From: Acidobacteria bacterium CG_4_9_14_3_um_filter_49_7
Lineage (GTDB): Bacteria > Acidobacteriota > Holophagae > Thermotomaculales > Thermotomaculaceae
Reading direction: 5' to 3'
DNA length: 23,771 nt
Assembly: GCA_002789615.1 (NCBI GenBank)
Contig: PFTO01000178.1
Coordinates: forward strand, 1 to 23,771
Shown: positions 16,632 to 23,771 of the stretch, piece by piece
Numbering within the stretch: position 1 is the first letter of the stretch
How the letters are laid out: each line of letters opens with the position of its first letter
Program-made: the position numbers and the translations under genes
The notes under the pieces: model-generated
Seen by the model: only the letters and a program-made list of their open reading frames with translations
Databases searched by the model: none
What the model was told of the DNA's origin: nothing

Positions 16632-17402
16632 ATGGACTACATTGATTCCCACTGCCATATCGTTATGGACCGGTTTGACGAAGACCGGAATGAGATTCTG
16701 GCGGACTATTTTAGGTCCGGGGGAAAAGCCATGTTGTCCGTGGCCACCGGACGGGAAGATCACGAATTCAACCTGACACTGAGCTTGAAATGGGACAATT
16801 TTTACACTTCGCTTGGATGGCACCCCCATGATGCGAAGGATTTTGGAAAGAATGAAGAGGCTTTTCTCCTTTCCGCAATCGAGAAAAGAGAAATCCAGGC
16901 GGTGGGTGAAATCGGCCTGGACTATCACTACAACCACTCGGAACGGGCTGAACAGCTCAGGACATTTGACCGACAGATGGTTATAGCCGATAAGTCCGGA
17001 TTGCCCGTCATTATTCACACCCGGGAAGCGGACCGGGATACCATGGACATCCTGAGACGGTACCGGAAGGTTCGAGGCATTCTCCATTGTTACACCTCAG
17101 GCCGGGAACTGATGGAAGCAGGGCTGGAACTGGATTATTTTGTTTCTTTCAGCGGTATCATCACCTTTCAGAAATCCGCCCCAGAAATCCGGGAACTGCT
17201 GAAAGCTGTGCCACTGGATCGCCTGTTATTTGAAACCGATTCCCCCTACCTGGCGCCGGCTCCTTTCAGGGGCAAGCGAAATGATCCCCGGAAAGTTGTT
17301 TATGTCATTGAGAAGGCAGCTGAACTCAAGGGCCTCGAACCAGAAAAGCTTTCCGCTCAGGCAAACCAGAATTTCTACCAGCTCTTTTCTGCCTTTCCAT
17401 AA
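16632..17402 (+). CDS. tatD: TatD-family metal-dependent hydrolase
   Basis: TatD proteins are TIM-barrel amidohydrolase-like metalloenzymes; characterised members are DNases (3'-5' exonuclease activity), and the substrate here is not known. The 256 residues fit the family. Metal ligands are visible in order: His7 and His9 in DSHCH, the Glu in VGEIGLDYHY, His in VIIHTREA, His in ILHCYTSG and Asp in FETDSPYL. It starts three bases after uppP, probably in the same transcript. TatD is often near unrelated housekeeping genes, so no link to wall synthesis should be assumed. YcfH/YabD-type paralogues are equally likely as the precise subgroup. No clear terminator follows; only a weak hairpin lies in the 72-base gap before the convergent gene. 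Confidence 0.93.
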   Translation: MDYIDSHCHIVMDRFDEDRNEILADYFRSGGKAMLSVATGREDHEFNLTLSLKWDNFYTSLGWHPHDAKDFGKNEEAFLLSAIEKREIQAVGEIGLDYHYNHSERAEQLRTFDRQMVIADKSGLPVIIHTREADRDTMDILRRYRKVRGILHCYTSGRELMEAGLELDYFVSFSGIITFQKSAPEIRELLKAVPLDRLLFETDSPYLAPAPFRGKRNDPRKVVYVIEKAAELKGLEPEKLSAQANQNFYQLFSAFP

Positions 17403-17474
17403 TCGACTCCCCGATTTTACGATCTGAATGCTATCTTTTCATAGAAAATAGAACCGGTTGCTCATTCACCCACT

Positions 17475-17930
17475 TCACTGTCTGTCCTGTTCCGTGATTT
17501 CAAGCACGAGACGGAATCCAGGGTTTGCGTATTTCAAATCTAAATTGTACCCGTAGCGAAAGGCTGAGCGGCATCTCTCCTCAGAGCTGAACCAGCTGCC
17601 GCCTCGAAGTACACGGCCAGTGCCTGATGAGGGGCCGGTGGGGTCCGTTGTAGGGGAATATTGATAAAAATATCTACCGTACCAGTCCTGACACCATTCA
17701 AATACGTTCCCCGTCATGTCATAAAGTCCCCAGGCGTTTGGTTTTTTCCGACCGACTGGGTGGGTTTCGGCACTGGTGTTGCCGTTGTACCAGGCATATC
17801 GGGATAGTTCTTTCCGGCTGTCTCCAAAATAGTATGCCATCTCACTTCCCCCCCGGCACGCATACCCCCATTCAGCCTCAGTGGGAAGGCGGAATTTCAG
17901 ACCCTTTTTTCTGTTAAGCTTCCGGATAAA
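17475..17930 (-). pseudogene. C-terminal half of a frameshifted TPR-SUMF1 protein
   Basis: This open stretch encodes the second half of a formylglycine-generating-enzyme-like (SUMF1/FGE-sulfatase) domain: LPTEAEWGYACRGG, GLYDMTGNVFEWCQDW, RVLRGGSWFSSEE and ANPGFRLVLE in order. It continues directly from the 17897-19123 piece if one base is added in the short T run at 17928-17930 (minus strand), where VKN would pass into FIRKLNRKKGLKF. The internal ATG at 17840 is not a natural start because it lies mid-domain. In true FGE two cysteines follow GGS; here only one is seen (RCRSAFR) and the first position is Ser, so sulfatase activation is unlikely. Many such proteins are binding or signalling domains. 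The frameshift may be a real mutation or a sequence error. Confidence 0.85.
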
Positions 17931-19123
17931 TTCTTCACGTCATTCCAGGAAACTCTTTCTACAGGAACCTCCCTTTCGTCGACATGTGGGACACTAGACA
18001 TGCCCATCTTTTTCAGGAAGGGCCTTTTGGGCTTCAGTAAAGAAGGATTGCTTTTCATAATGCCCTGCCACTGGGCCTGGGTAACTTCGTACTTGCCCAT
18101 CCAGAAACCTATGGATATGGTGACTCTATGCCTGGGACCTTCGTCACTGCCGTGTTCTTTTTCAGTATCCGGTGAGCCCATGAGAAAGTTTCGGGCAGGA
18201 ATATATACGAGCTTCAAAGAAGAATGCCGAGACAAATTTACAACCTTCTGTTCCCCTGGCTCGTGAATCAGGTTTTCCAGTTTGCCCCTGGTGTTTCGTA
18301 TCTCAGAATGGAGAGTCAACATTTTCTTTAAAATTCCCCCTGCTTCCTTCTTTCGTCCCGCTTTTATCAACACATTTGCCTTTTTCTCCAGTATCCAGGG
18401 ATCGTCTGGAACAATTTTCAGTATCTGCTGAAAATACTCCAGGGCCAAGTCGGTGTTGCCAATAGCTGCAGCTTGATCTCCCTTTGTTTCCAAGTCGTCT
18501 GGATTTTGCAATAGCTGTTTTCTCCCCTGTTTTGCTTCAGCTTTTGCCCGGGCTTCTTGAATACCCTCTTCCGCTCTGCCCAGCTCTCTTCTCACCATAG
18601 AATCGGCAGATAATCCTTTCAATATGCGCTGAAAATAGCGCTTTGCTTTAACGAAATTACTATTTGCCTGATATTCAATTGCTTTTCCCAGATAGAAAAA
18701 GACATCCTTTCCCTCTTCAGTTTTTGAGTCAGCAGGATCCGCACCGCCTTCAACGTTGGATCTGTTTTTCGGTTTGACCGAAAGTAATTCAAGTGAAAAA
18801 ACAACCCGTTGACCGGGGATTAGGTTGAATTGTGACTTCTGCTCCAGAATCACAGCCGTACAGATTGCGCCTTTGACTGATGTAGCCTTTATTGTTGCAA
18901 TTGCGAGCCATACCAGTTGTCCGAATACCACCTGGTGAATAAAAACATTGCCCGCTGTTCCGGTTGTTATCCCCGAATCTGTCTCTAAATCCACCGTGAT
19001 GATTTTCCCGGAAATTGACTTCAGGGAGTGGCTGAGTACGGGGCCACATACCAGGAACAGGATAAACAAAAAGAGCAAACATCGCCGCCATCTGCCAATT
19101 TTCAAAAACCCCTTCAGACTCAA
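17897..19123 (-). pseudogene. N-terminal part of a frameshifted secreted TPR-SUMF1 protein
   Basis: This 408-codon frame has a signal peptide or anchor (about 12-30), a small beta-rich domain (36-112, GKIITVDLETDSGITTG and PGQRVVF), TPR-like helical repeats (about 140-275) and the first half of a SUMF1 domain (from about 303: LVYIPARNFLMGS, FWMGKYEVTQAQW, VPVERVSWNDVK). After Lys397 it runs into 11 unrelated residues and a stop, while the domain continues in another frame (17475-17930); the intact protein would be about 549 residues. The start is a TTG at 19123 with AGAAGGA immediately before it. An in-frame TAA just upstream (19130-19132) rules out a longer form, though a CTG at 19117 has better spacing. 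Function unknown: TPRs suggest protein binding outside the cytoplasm. Confidence 0.85.
17927..17933 (-). other. Frameshift site in the TPR-SUMF1 gene
   Basis: On the minus strand the sequence AAGAATTTATCC needs one additional base (for example AATTTT or AACTTT) to continue the conserved SUMF1 sequence from WNDVKN into FIRKL. Both flanking frames carry well-conserved domain motifs, so the break is confined to this short homopolymer. Confidence 0.85.
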
Positions 19124-19404
19124 TCCTTCTTAGGATGAATTGCTTGATCTCACCAAGTCCGTAAACACAAACACCCCCTTTTTTTTTATCATTTTATATC
19201 TTCCACTTATGCAAACAATGTACCATAAAACTGTCCAGCACCCGATTGCGATGCTGAAATTATCAGTGGGAGGGCCTTTCTTCATTCTTCCCCTCTCTTT
19301 CGGGTCTTACACGCGGTCCGGGGGGGGCTGAAGGTTCCAGTGGAAATTCAAGGCAAAATCTGGGAAAATAAGGGGAAGAAGAAAACGGAGCGAATGGAAA
19401 TTCG
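19124..19404. promoter_or_regulatory. Divergent intergenic region before the murJ-murG gene
   Basis: This 281-base gap separates the SUMF1 gene from the lipid II cluster. It holds a T9 run (19179-19187) next to C5, a G8 run (19320-19327), and an AT-rich centre with TATAAA on the minus strand (19198-19193) that could be a -10 box for the SUMF1 gene. For the plus strand, CATAAA near 19214 is a weak -10 candidate, and GGAA at 19395-19398 is a weak ribosome binding site six bases before the ATG. I see no convincing small gene or terminator here. Confidence 0.4.
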
Positions 19405-22400
19405 ATGAAAAAACTCACGACAAAGGTCCTGAAAGGCAGTGCGGTCCTCACATCCGGTACCCTGTTGTCCCGGTTATTAGGACTTATGCGTGAAATTCTT
19501 GCCGCAGCTTTTTTCGGTGGCGGTCGGGTTTATGATGCCTTTGTCATTGCCTTTTCCGTTCCTGCACTTTTTCGCCGAATCCTTGGTGAAGAAATGTTTG
19601 AGCGCGCATTTATGCCCCCATTCGAACGGCTGAGAAGTCAGGGCCAGGCCGGTACGGCACGGCGACTGGTGATCCGGATTTTTATCATTCTCGGCCTGGC
19701 ATTAGTGCTTCTGACCGCTCTTCTCTTTTTCTTTATGCCGACAGTGGTGCATTTTCTGGCTCCGGGTCTTTCCCGCGATACTGAACTGCAAACCATACTC
19801 CTTGGGAAACAGATTCTGCCCTTTCTGATTCTCATCAGTTTCTCAACCTTGACCGGATCGGTGCTGTTGTTTTCTGACCGCAAACTGATCTACAGCACGG
19901 CACCCGCAGTAATGAATATGATAATTATCCTGGTTCTGGTTGGCTTCCATGAGCACTTTGGCATTGCCGCCCTGATTGTTGCTTACCTCAGTGGTGCCAC
20001 TGCCTTTCTCCTGTTCCAGTTACCCGCCTTTTTTAAAGTAATGAAAAGTTTAAAAGAAGACGAAACAGAAGGTGCCGAGGATCCGTTGAATCGTTCCCTG
20101 AAGGAGTCTTCCAGAATTTTTGTCACTGCTCTTGCCAACAAAGGTGTGGAAGTGGTGGATAGAATGGTGGCCTCCCTGGTCGGCTCCGGGGCCATCTCCT
20201 CTCTCTGGTACAGTTTTCGAATCATACATCTGCCCTTTGCCATCATGGGGCTGGCCATTTCCCGTTCCATTGCACCGGAACTCTCCCGCCTTAGAGGCAG
20301 CCGGAACCACCGGGATTTCAGTAACGTGATTCATTTGGGCCTGGATACAAATCTCTTTCTGCTGGTCCCGGTTACGGTTTTTTTCATGATGTTTTCCAGG
20401 GAAGTAATCACCTTATTTTACTTCCGGGGTGCTTTCACACTGGAAGCAGTAAACCGCACTTCTCTGGCATTTTTCTACTACTCTCTTGCGATAACCCCGA
20501 TGGGACTCATCGCCCTTCTCAACCGGATGTTTGCAGCATTTGAAAATAACCGGGCACCGATGCGGGTGGCTATTTTCGGAGCCGGCATTAATGTGGTTCT
20601 GGATTTTATTCTGTATCAGACACCGTTGAAGCAGGGTGGTATCGCGCTGGCAACTGCGATTTCACAGGCTGTACAAGTGCTGCTCCTGTTTGCTGCGTTG
20701 CATCATTATCCCATCCGTATCCGGCTGAGCCGCATTCTGGCCACTTTGGGACAATTGCTGTTCGCTTTACTCTTCTTTGTTCCAATTCTCATTGTGGGCA
20801 AATTGTGGATGCCCGAAACGCTGCATTTTCTTCCTCTTTTCTTCTGGCTGGTGGGAATTGCCGCCATCGCTTTTCTGTTTTACGGAACGGTGGCCTATGG
20901 CTTTCTCCGGTCTCGACGAACCGAAAAAATGAAGGTGGTTCTCACGGGAGGCGGCACCGGAGGGCATGTTTATCCATCATTGTCCATCTACCAGATTCTT
21001 CTGGATAAAAACAGGATTTATCAGGTCAGATACTGGGGCATACGGGGTAGGGCAGAAGAGGCCATTGTCCCCAGAATAAATATCCCACTGGAATTTGTGC
21101 CTGCCGCACCCATTGCTGGTGGGTCTCCGGTCGCAAAACTTCGATCGGGTGTCACCATTCTCCGGGGTACACTAACCGCCATGGGAAAACTGATACGCTT
21201 CAGACCTCACCTGGTTGTAGCTGCCGGAGGTTACGTCTCGGCTCCTGTGGTATTCGGTGCATATCTCCTGAAACCCTTCCTGAAATTGAAAATTGTTATT
21301 GATGAACAGAACATGGTGCCGGGTCTTTTGAACAAGGTGGCCTCTCTGATGGCGGACGCCGTGTTCGTTAACTTTCGAGAAAGTGCTTACTTCATGTGGA
21401 GCAACCGTTGTGTGTACACCGGATATCCGGTACGTCCAGACTACCTGAAACCGGAAAAACAGCGCCTTGAACTCAGAAAGGAACTGGGAATACCGGAAAA
21501 TGCCTTTCTTCTGGTGGTGTCTGGTGGCTCCATGGGAGCGAGGGCCATCAACCGGTGCCTTTCCGATGCTATGGATCGACTGTCTGAAATGGATAATTTG
21601 TTCGTTATACACAGTATCGGTATGAGCGAGACCCCTGAATATCACGCACTGAAAGATACAATTCACCGTTTGACCGCGTCTATGGGTAAAAATTTTGATA
21701 AGGACACTCTGGAAGCCCGCAGGTCTGATGGCACCATTTTTTACCGGGGTTCCGACTATTTCCATGATCTATACCGCTACCAGCAGGTGGCCGACTTGCT
21801 GATTTGTCGGGCGGGAGCTGGTGCGTTGGCTGAATCCATGGCACTTGCCAAACCCACTCTGTTGATACCAAAGAGAGGGCTTCCGGGGGATCACCAGGAA
21901 CTGAACGCCATCAGCATTGCCGAGCAGGGAGCTATGGATGTTCTTTTTGAAGAGGCTGGTTCGGGAAGTGAGGTGGACAGGATTCCGGTGCCCCTGTTTC
22001 TGGAGCGTGTCGGCAAACTCATGGAAGATGAAACATACCGGAACAGCCTGGGAGAATCCGCAGGACGGATCTTTTTCCGTCATTCTGCTGAACGAATTTA
22101 TAACACAATCGATCGGGTAATCCGTCAGAAGGTAATTGAGGGCGAAACCCAGATCGTTGAACCACGTTTTGTTCAATTTCAACGGACCTTTGACAATCTG
22201 ATTCGCTTTCTGGATCACAACTCTTCAAAAAAGAATAACCTTTACGTTCGGTTCTACAACATAAAGGTACACGAATATCTGGCATCAGATCAGGTTCTTA
22301 TCATAAACAAGGGAATCAAACTGATCGGTTCACTGAAACGGGCCGATCTCTACCCCTTCATTTACGAGAACTTTGACTCGTTCCAGGGCTATCAGAAACG

Positions 22401-22884
22401 CAACGCTCTGGCCGCCTTGACCAAGGCCGACCAATTTCAGCCCCCTTTCAAGAGTCTGGTCGAGAAAGGACTCCGGGATAACTACTTTGAAACCCGGCGG
22501 GAAGCCATCGCTTTGTTTAACCGCTTCTTCAACCAGTTGACAGACGAAGGAATTCACCGGCAAATTCTTAAACTTCTGAATAAACAGATTGGAAGTTTCG
22601 AAGTGAAGGCTGAAGCGATTCGAGCGGCAGTGCGAATTCTGGAGCAGGACGCATTTCTGAAACAGATGGAGCCGATTCTCTTTGCCCGAAACATCCGTCA
22701 CCGGGAAGCTTTATTGGATGCCATCCGCGATGGACTGAACCTCAACCGTTTTGACAACAAAGAAATCGTTCGCAACTTCCTGAAGCGCATGTTGATTACG
22801 ACATCCCAATTTCAACCGAGTTTTACGGTACGCCAGCGTTTTATCACCACCATCAAAAAACTGGAGGAAACCAACCATGATTAA
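19405..22884 (+). CDS. MurJ-MurG fusion with C-terminal HEAT-like domain (lipid II flippase + lipid II synthase)
   Basis: One 1159-codon frame. Residues 1-508 are MurJ, the lipid II flippase: a polytopic protein with SRLLGLMREI (Arg23, Arg29), VPALFRRILGEE (Arg57/58) and SFRIIHLP, matching arginines essential in E. coli MurJ. Residues 509 to about 910 are MurG, which adds GlcNAc to lipid I: GGGTGGHVYPS, AAGGYVSAPV, IDEQNMVPGLLN, SGGSMGARAIN and DHQELNA are all intact. About 25 extra residues lie before the donor-binding region (around TASMGKNFDKDT). Residues 911-1159 are helical repeats of HEAT type (for example YQKRNALAALTK, ETRREAIALFNRF, VKAEAIRAAVRIL), absent from normal MurG. The junction has almost no linker: MurJ ends LRSRRTEK and MurG begins MKVVLTGG. 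The MurG ATG (20929) is in frame after an A6 run; with five A it would instead form a TGA stop overlapping the ATG. So this is either a real fusion or two coupled genes joined by a one-base error. Confidence 0.9.
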   Translation: MKKLTTKVLKGSAVLTSGTLLSRLLGLMREILAAAFFGGGRVYDAFVIAFSVPALFRRILGEEMFERAFMPPFERLRSQGQAGTARRLVIRIFIILGLALVLLTALLFFFMPTVVHFLAPGLSRDTELQTILLGKQILPFLILISFSTLTGSVLLFSDRKLIYSTAPAVMNMIIILVLVGFHEHFGIAALIVAYLSGATAFLLFQLPAFFKVMKSLKEDETEGAEDPLNRSLKESSRIFVTALANKGVEVVDRMVASLVGSGAISSLWYSFRIIHLPFAIMGLAISRSIAPELSRLRGSRNHRDFSNVIHLGLDTNLFLLVPVTVFFMMFSREVITLFYFRGAFTLEAVNRTSLAFFYYSLAITPMGLIALLNRMFAAFENNRAPMRVAIFGAGINVVLDFILYQTPLKQGGIALATAISQAVQVLLLFAALHHYPIRIRLSRILATLGQLLFALLFFVPILIVGKLWMPETLHFLPLFFWLVGIAAIAFLFYGTVAYGFLRSRRTEKMKVVLTGGGTGGHVYPSLSIYQILLDKNRIYQVRYWGIRGRAEEAIVPRINIPLEFVPAAPIAGGSPVAKLRSGVTILRGTLTAMGKLIRFRPHLVVAAGGYVSAPVVFGAYLLKPFLKLKIVIDEQNMVPGLLNKVASLMADAVFVNFRESAYFMWSNRCVYTGYPVRPDYLKPEKQRLELRKELGIPENAFLLVVSGGSMGARAINRCLSDAMDRLSEMDNLFVIHSIGMSETPEYHALKDTIHRLTASMGKNFDKDTLEARRSDGTIFYRGSDYFHDLYRYQQVADLLICRAGAGALAESMALAKPTLLIPKRGLPGDHQELNAISIAEQGAMDVLFEEAGSGSEVDRIPVPLFLERVGKLMEDETYRNSLGESAGRIFFRHSAERIYNTIDRVIRQKVIEGETQIVEPRFVQFQRTFDNLIRFLDHNSSKKNNLYVRFYNIKVHEYLASDQVLIINKGIKLIGSLKRADLYPFIYENFDSFQGYQKRNALAALTKADQFQPPFKSLVEKGLRDNYFETRREAIALFNRFFNQLTDEGIHRQILKLLNKQIGSFEVKAEAIRAAVRILEQDAFLKQMEPILFARNIRHREALLDAIRDGLNLNRFDNKEIVRNFLKRMLITTSQFQPSFTVRQRFITTIKKLEETNHD
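20929..22884 (+). other. murG: MurG-HEAT module, possible independent start at 20929
   Basis: The ATG at 20929 opens the MurG part of the long frame and would give a 651-residue MurG with a HEAT-like tail if translated alone. No strong Shine-Dalgarno sequence lies before it (CGACGAACCGAAAAA), so independent translation would rely on coupling to murJ. E. coli MurG is 355 residues, so even alone this protein is nearly twice the normal length; the extra length is mostly the tail after about 22140. Confidence 0.6.
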
Positions 22885-23771
22885 ACTGCTGGTGGAAGCC
22901 CTCACGGGAAACGGAATGGACATTGGAGTCCTGCGACTGGTCAACTACCTCAGCTTCCGCGTTATCATGGGAATGGTCACATCTCTTCTCTTTGCCTTGA
23001 CCTTCGGTTTTCGTTTCATTGTTTTTCTCTACCGGAAAAAGCTCCGGGACGTCTCTGGAGATATTTCAGCCATCAACGCCTTCGGGAAACGGGGAATTCC
23101 AACCGCTGGCGGTCTGCTGGTTATGTTGTCTGTGGCATTCTCCGTCCTGCTATGGGGGGACCTGACCAACCGTTTTACCATCGTTCTCGTGGGCGGATTT
23201 CTCTACCTGGGTCTGGTGGGTTTTATTGACGACTTCCAGAAAGTGCGGTTCAAGTCATCTCTTTCCGGACTGAGCCAGTTGGGAAAGACCCTGCTCTTAC
23301 TGCTGTTCATCATCCCCTTTGCTCTTTTTCTTGTTTCCGCCCTGAATCCAGTCCCCGAACCCCTTCGAACGGTCATTTTTATTCCCTTCCTGAAGAATCC
23401 TGTTCTGAATCTCAGTACCGGATTCTATATCGCCTTCGTTGTTTTTGCCGTATTTTCAATCGTCAATGCAGTCAATATCACTGACGGTATGGACGGTCTG
23501 CTGGGGGGAACCGCCATCCTCACAATTGGCGTGTATATGATTTTTGCCTACATCATTGGAAATGCCGTATATGCCAACTACCTTCTATTTCCGTTTGTGG
23601 CTGGAACAGGGGAAATTGCCGTCTTCGGTGCAATTCTTATCGGTGCACTCTTTGGATTTTTATGGTTTAACACCTATCCGGCAGAAGTGTTTCTCGGGGA
23701 TACCGGGTCACTGGCAGTGGGTGGTGCCATCGCCATGATGGCCTTTCTGACCAAACAGGAACTGCTCTTCC
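22877..23771 (+). CDS. mraY: MraY, phospho-MurNAc-pentapeptide transferase (partial, C-terminus off the right edge)
   Basis: MraY transfers phospho-MurNAc-pentapeptide from UDP to undecaprenyl phosphate, making lipid I in the inner membrane. I translated it from the ATG at 22877, which lies inside the end of the murG frame (8-base overlap) with GGAGG nine bases upstream. The visible 298 residues are polytopic and carry the family motifs in order: GKRGIPTAGGLL, GFIDDFQKVRFKSS (the paired Asp), VNITDGMDGL, and WFNTYPAEVFLGDTGSL. The family is about 360 residues, so about 60 are missing, including the C-terminal HHH motif. WecA-type enzymes are excluded by the PTAGG and PAEVFLGDTGSL pattern. Position directly after MurJ/MurG puts three consecutive lipid II steps in one transcript. 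Confidence 0.95.
   Translation, partial: MIKLLVEALTGNGMDIGVLRLVNYLSFRVIMGMVTSLLFALTFGFRFIVFLYRKKLRDVSGDISAINAFGKRGIPTAGGLLVMLSVAFSVLLWGDLTNRFTIVLVGGFLYLGLVGFIDDFQKVRFKSSLSGLSQLGKTLLLLLFIIPFALFLVSALNPVPEPLRTVIFIPFLKNPVLNLSTGFYIAFVVFAVFSIVNAVNITDGMDGLLGGTAILTIGVYMIFAYIIGNAVYANYLLFPFVAGTGEIAVFGAILIGALFGFLWFNTYPAEVFLGDTGSLAVGGAIAMMAFLTKQELLF

Noticed and set aside
16437..17087. 216-codon minus-strand frame across uppP and tatD
   Set aside because: It is the antisense shadow of two genes with intact catalytic motifs; composition and lack of motifs argue against it.
17403..17474. Possible terminator between tatD and the SUMF1 gene
   Set aside because: Only a weak AT-rich hairpin with a bulge (around 17430-17450) and a short AACCGGTT palindrome are present, without a T tract.
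1..23771. CRISPR arrays, tRNA/rRNA genes, IS elements, prophage genes
   Set aside because: I saw no spaced direct repeats, no cloverleaf with CCA-like ends, no transposase motifs and no phage structural genes; this is a by-eye judgement, not a covariance-model search.

Overview
The window looks like chromosomal DNA of a free-living, rod-shaped, probably diderm (Gram-negative-type) bacterium of moderate GC. I see no rRNA, tRNA, CRISPR array, phage or IS gene. The evidence for the lifestyle is a complete elongasome set (MreB, MreC, MreD, PBP2, RodA), secreted proteins with Sec signals, a DUF4412/LolA-like periplasmic protein and a secreted S9 peptidase. I cannot assign a phylum with confidence; an uncultivated lineage is plausible. 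The dominant theme is the cell wall: lipid I synthesis (MraY), lipid II synthesis (MurG), flipping (MurJ), carrier recycling (UppP) and polymerisation during elongation (RodA/PBP2 with MreBCD) all occur within 24 kb.

Layout. (1) Positions 1-3594, minus strand: mreC-mreD-mrdA-rodA, tightly overlapping; rodA runs off the left edge. (2) 3664-7612, plus strand: a promoter, then a long-form sppA and a secreted DPP-IV-type S9 peptidase joined by an ATGA overlap, ending at a strong terminator usable from both sides. (3) 7670-11494, minus strand: a FecR/Ig-like membrane-anchored protein, a GAF-GGDEF diguanylate cyclase and mreB. MreB is therefore separated from mreCD by the inserted protease pair. 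(4) 11578-17402, plus strand: a TIGR02757-family protein, guaA, a family 2 glycosyltransferase preceded by degenerate short repeats, a DUF4412 protein, uppP and a TatD hydrolase. (5) 17475-19123, minus strand: a secreted TPR-SUMF1 protein broken by a one-base frameshift. (6) 19405 to the right edge, plus strand: one continuous 1159-codon frame that reads as MurJ + MurG + a HEAT-like helical tail, overlapping mraY, which runs off the right edge.

The most striking observation is the apparent MurJ-MurG fusion: the lipid II synthase and the lipid II flippase in one polypeptide, followed directly by the lipid I synthase. A caution is essential. The junction lies in an A6 run, and removing a single A would restore an ordinary ATGA stop/start overlap like those used repeatedly elsewhere in this window. 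Two other genes (mreC at its start, the SUMF1 gene in its middle) also show frame problems near short homopolymers. Homopolymer sequence error must be excluded before the fusion is believed. The HEAT-like tail on MurG does not depend on that run and is the firmer novelty.
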